From: Hypholoma sublateritium FD-334 SS-4
Lineage: Eukaryota > Basidiomycota > Agaricomycetes > Agaricales > Strophariaceae
Assembly (NCBI GenBank): GCA_000827495.1
Contig: KN817560.1
Coordinates: 239,280 to 303,279 of the forward strand
Reading direction: 5' to 3'
DNA length: 64,000 bases
The notes under the pieces were generated by a model, which was not told where the DNA came from, ran no database searches, and saw only the letters and a list, made by a program, of their open reading frames with translations. A program made the position numbers and the translations under genes. Of the stretch, positions 62,087 to 64,000 are shown one piece after another (the stretch's first letter is position 1; every line of letters starts with the position of its first letter).

Positions 62087-62817
62087 ATCTTAGGCTCCCA
62101 TCTCGTAGACTCACTGCTTGTTGTACCTGTCAAAAAATATAAATACCTTCAGTTCTTGTCTATTTTACTTTCTATGCCATTGAAATCATATTGAATCAAC
62201 AAGATAAGTAAATAATCTGTCTCCAACTCACCTCATGTAATATTAGTATATCACGCAATGATATTATTGTGTGTAGTCCACAAAGTCTGATTCCATGAAG
62301 CTTGGAAAATTTCACGCATTAAACTAAGCTGTTTCTAAGACAAATAATCAAAATTATAGTTAGAATCTTGATGCAAGTATTTAACTAAATATGTACATTG
62401 CATGCAGGTAGGTTGGACAAAGTGCAGAGTTTAGACTCGGGATAGACATGTGCACTTGTAGATTTGCATATTTCCTACCACTTTAACATGGCGTTGAATA
62501 CTGTGGTGCAAAAATTTACTGAACCTGTCAGTGTTTGCGGAATTTAACATAATTTCAAAGCTGAAGCCCAGTGAATATCGACTCTATCTATATCGGGGTG
62601 GATTAATGTACAGTTATTTATTTCCTTGATTAGTATGTATTACGCTGCTGAAATGCATGCTTTTGATTTCTATGGATTGACAAAAATGTGCGTGTGGTGA
62701 TTAGTGTGATTTTAGTCACCCAAAAAGGCAATCTCCGACGTAACACGGATGACAACACCGTTAGGTGCCAATAAACACTGTTTAGCGCCGGCTTAACACT
62801 TGCTTAACACACTCCAA
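62087..62817. other. AT-rich non-coding region
   Basis: About 700 bp without any convincing frame, clearly richer in A+T than the neighbouring genes. It probably belongs to the 5' non-coding part of the transposable element downstream, or to older repeat debris. Confidence 0.35.
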
Positions 62818-62897
62818 TCATGTCTTATTTGCCGCATAATTGACAGAAATCGACCGAACGGTAGCGAGTACATTCTGCACTCCTTAACCATCTCCAC

Positions 62898-63931
62898 ATG
62901 CCCAAAGCGACGAAAAGAACCAGAAAATCGACAGAAACATACACCTGCAGCTGTACTCGAAGGTGCGGAGGCATCCCTCGTGAACTGTCCAAGCGAACGT
63001 ATCAGCAACATGCGACTTTCAGACAGTTGGAGGCCGAAACTCAGGAAGGAGGCGCTGGCGAGAATGGTGACAAGAACTCGGTGAGTTTCATATTATATAT
63101 GTAGTAATTTTCCTTCAACATTATCTGCTCATTCAGCAGACGCAATCGACAGTGCAATTCGAACTTGAGCAGCAGCTTGTTCCAGGTCCTGGACCGCTCA
63201 CTCCGCAAAATGCAGACTATCCTCACTCTGATCCCACTGTTACATCGCGTTCACTTATCTCTGACCGGCCCCTCGCCTGCAATGAAGACGGAGGTTCAGG
63301 CGCACCTGAGGAACCTGATCCAGGATGTTTGGACGACGAAACGCAAGAAAACGGAAACGGCAATACTTACGAACAGGAACTCGAAGCTATATTCAAGGCA
63401 ACCCAGTTGGATGATCTTCGGGTGGCCGTTGATTTCATCAGGGCTCTCCAATCGGCTTCGCTTGACGACAAATACAATCTTATGGACTCCAGCTGGCTTC
63501 ATCGACTCAGGAACCCGCCGACTCAGAGCCTTGATATCAATAGTCAGCCTGATCTACGCCTAAGCCTTGACACTTTCTTTGTCAGTATGAAATCCTCGGT
63601 CGATACTTATACCTCAATGCGAGAAGCCATTTTACGAAGATATCCAGAAGACCACATGCTCTCGTACGACCAAATCAAGCGACAAATTACAGACATTACC
63701 GGCGTTAGTTCTGTTGTACATCCTATGTGCCGCAATAGCTGTCTGGCATTTACTGGTCCTTTCGCTGATCTCGACAAGTGTTCGAAGTGCAATGAGCCTA
63801 AGTTGTGCCCACTCACAAAGAAGCCATATCAAGAATTCCATACTATCCTTCTAGGCCCAATTTTACAGGCACTCTGGAGAGAGCCGTCAAGCGCCCAAAA
63901 GTTCGATTATCGTCGAAGAATGACGCGCTGA
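62898..63931 (+). mobile_element. CxC/Plavaka-type transposase, 5' part
   Basis: Two exons (62898-63080, 63137-63931) give about 325 aa. The N-terminus has the Cys pair TYTCSCTRRCGGIPRELSKR followed by TYQQHATFRQLE, typical of CACTA-like Plavaka elements in basidiomycetes. The second exon ends in the family block CRNSCLAFTGPFADLDKCSK, CNEPKLCP and FHTILLGPILQALWREPSSA. Transposases of this group are usually around a thousand residues, with a KDZ-like core after this block. Here the frame stops at MTR, shortly after the block. Either an intron begins near 63930 and the gene continues beyond the window, or the copy is truncated. Terminal repeats could not be defined. Confidence 0.7.
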
Positions 63932-64000
63932 TAGGGTCGCTTTTAGACTACACGTGGATTTTTGCTTTTCGGAGCATTAAACATGTGTTGAAGGCAGATA

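Overview
The window looks like nuclear DNA of a mushroom-forming basidiomycete (Agaricomycetes). The genes are dense, on both strands, and split by many 45-60 bp GT-AG introns. The families are typical of these fungi: an arrestin-like protein close to those of agarics, a fungal 7-TM receptor-like protein, fungal Egt1, Zn2Cys6 regulators, septin-like GTPases and a CxC/Plavaka-type transposase. No rRNA, tRNA or CRISPR array was recognised. Exon models were built by eye from splice sites, reading phase and family motifs. Most close to a whole number of codons; the exceptions are stated in the entries.

Layout. 1-2.8 kb: low coding density with decayed exon-like pieces. 2.8-9.5 kb: arrestin-like gene, a two-TM protein with PY motifs, and dynactin p62. 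10-13.9 kb: a P450 pseudogene and an exonuclease-only copy of DNA polymerase delta. 14-32.7 kb: a housekeeping stretch with thioesterase, DHHC palmitoyltransferase, Egt1 (ergothioneine), gelsolin/severin, Eaf7 (NuA4), AN1 zinc finger, histidine phosphatase, bL35m and Ufd2 E4 ligase. 33-43.7 kb: 7-TM receptor-like gene, an uncharacterised gene, PPWD1-type cyclophilin, a small membrane protein and RIO1. 43-55 kb: a strikingly GC-rich block with ILV3, a Zn2Cys6 regulator, a septin-like GTPase open in frame with two Zn2Cys6 domains, and a second septin-like GTPase. 55.8-64 kb: GC falls again, with chorismate mutase, a frameshifted THI4, an APH-family kinase gene with one nonsense codon, a broken THI4 duplicate, and the 5' part of a transposase that runs towards the window edge.

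Genes often l lie head to head over 180-390 bp (thioesterase/DHHC, gelsolin/Eaf7, AN1/phosphatase, bL35m/Ufd2, membrane protein/RIO1, ILV3/Zn2Cys6). Three of these gaps carry the same CACGTGA core in the same orientation. ILV3 (branched-chain amino acids), ARO7 (aromatic amino acids), THI4 (thiamine) and Egt1 are biosynthetic genes but form no obvious secondary-metabolite cluster. The most unusual object is the septin-like/double zinc-cluster reading frame at 49.5-52.6 kb. Its eight exons stay in phase throughout, and its zinc-cluster exons share an intron position with the neighbouring regulator.
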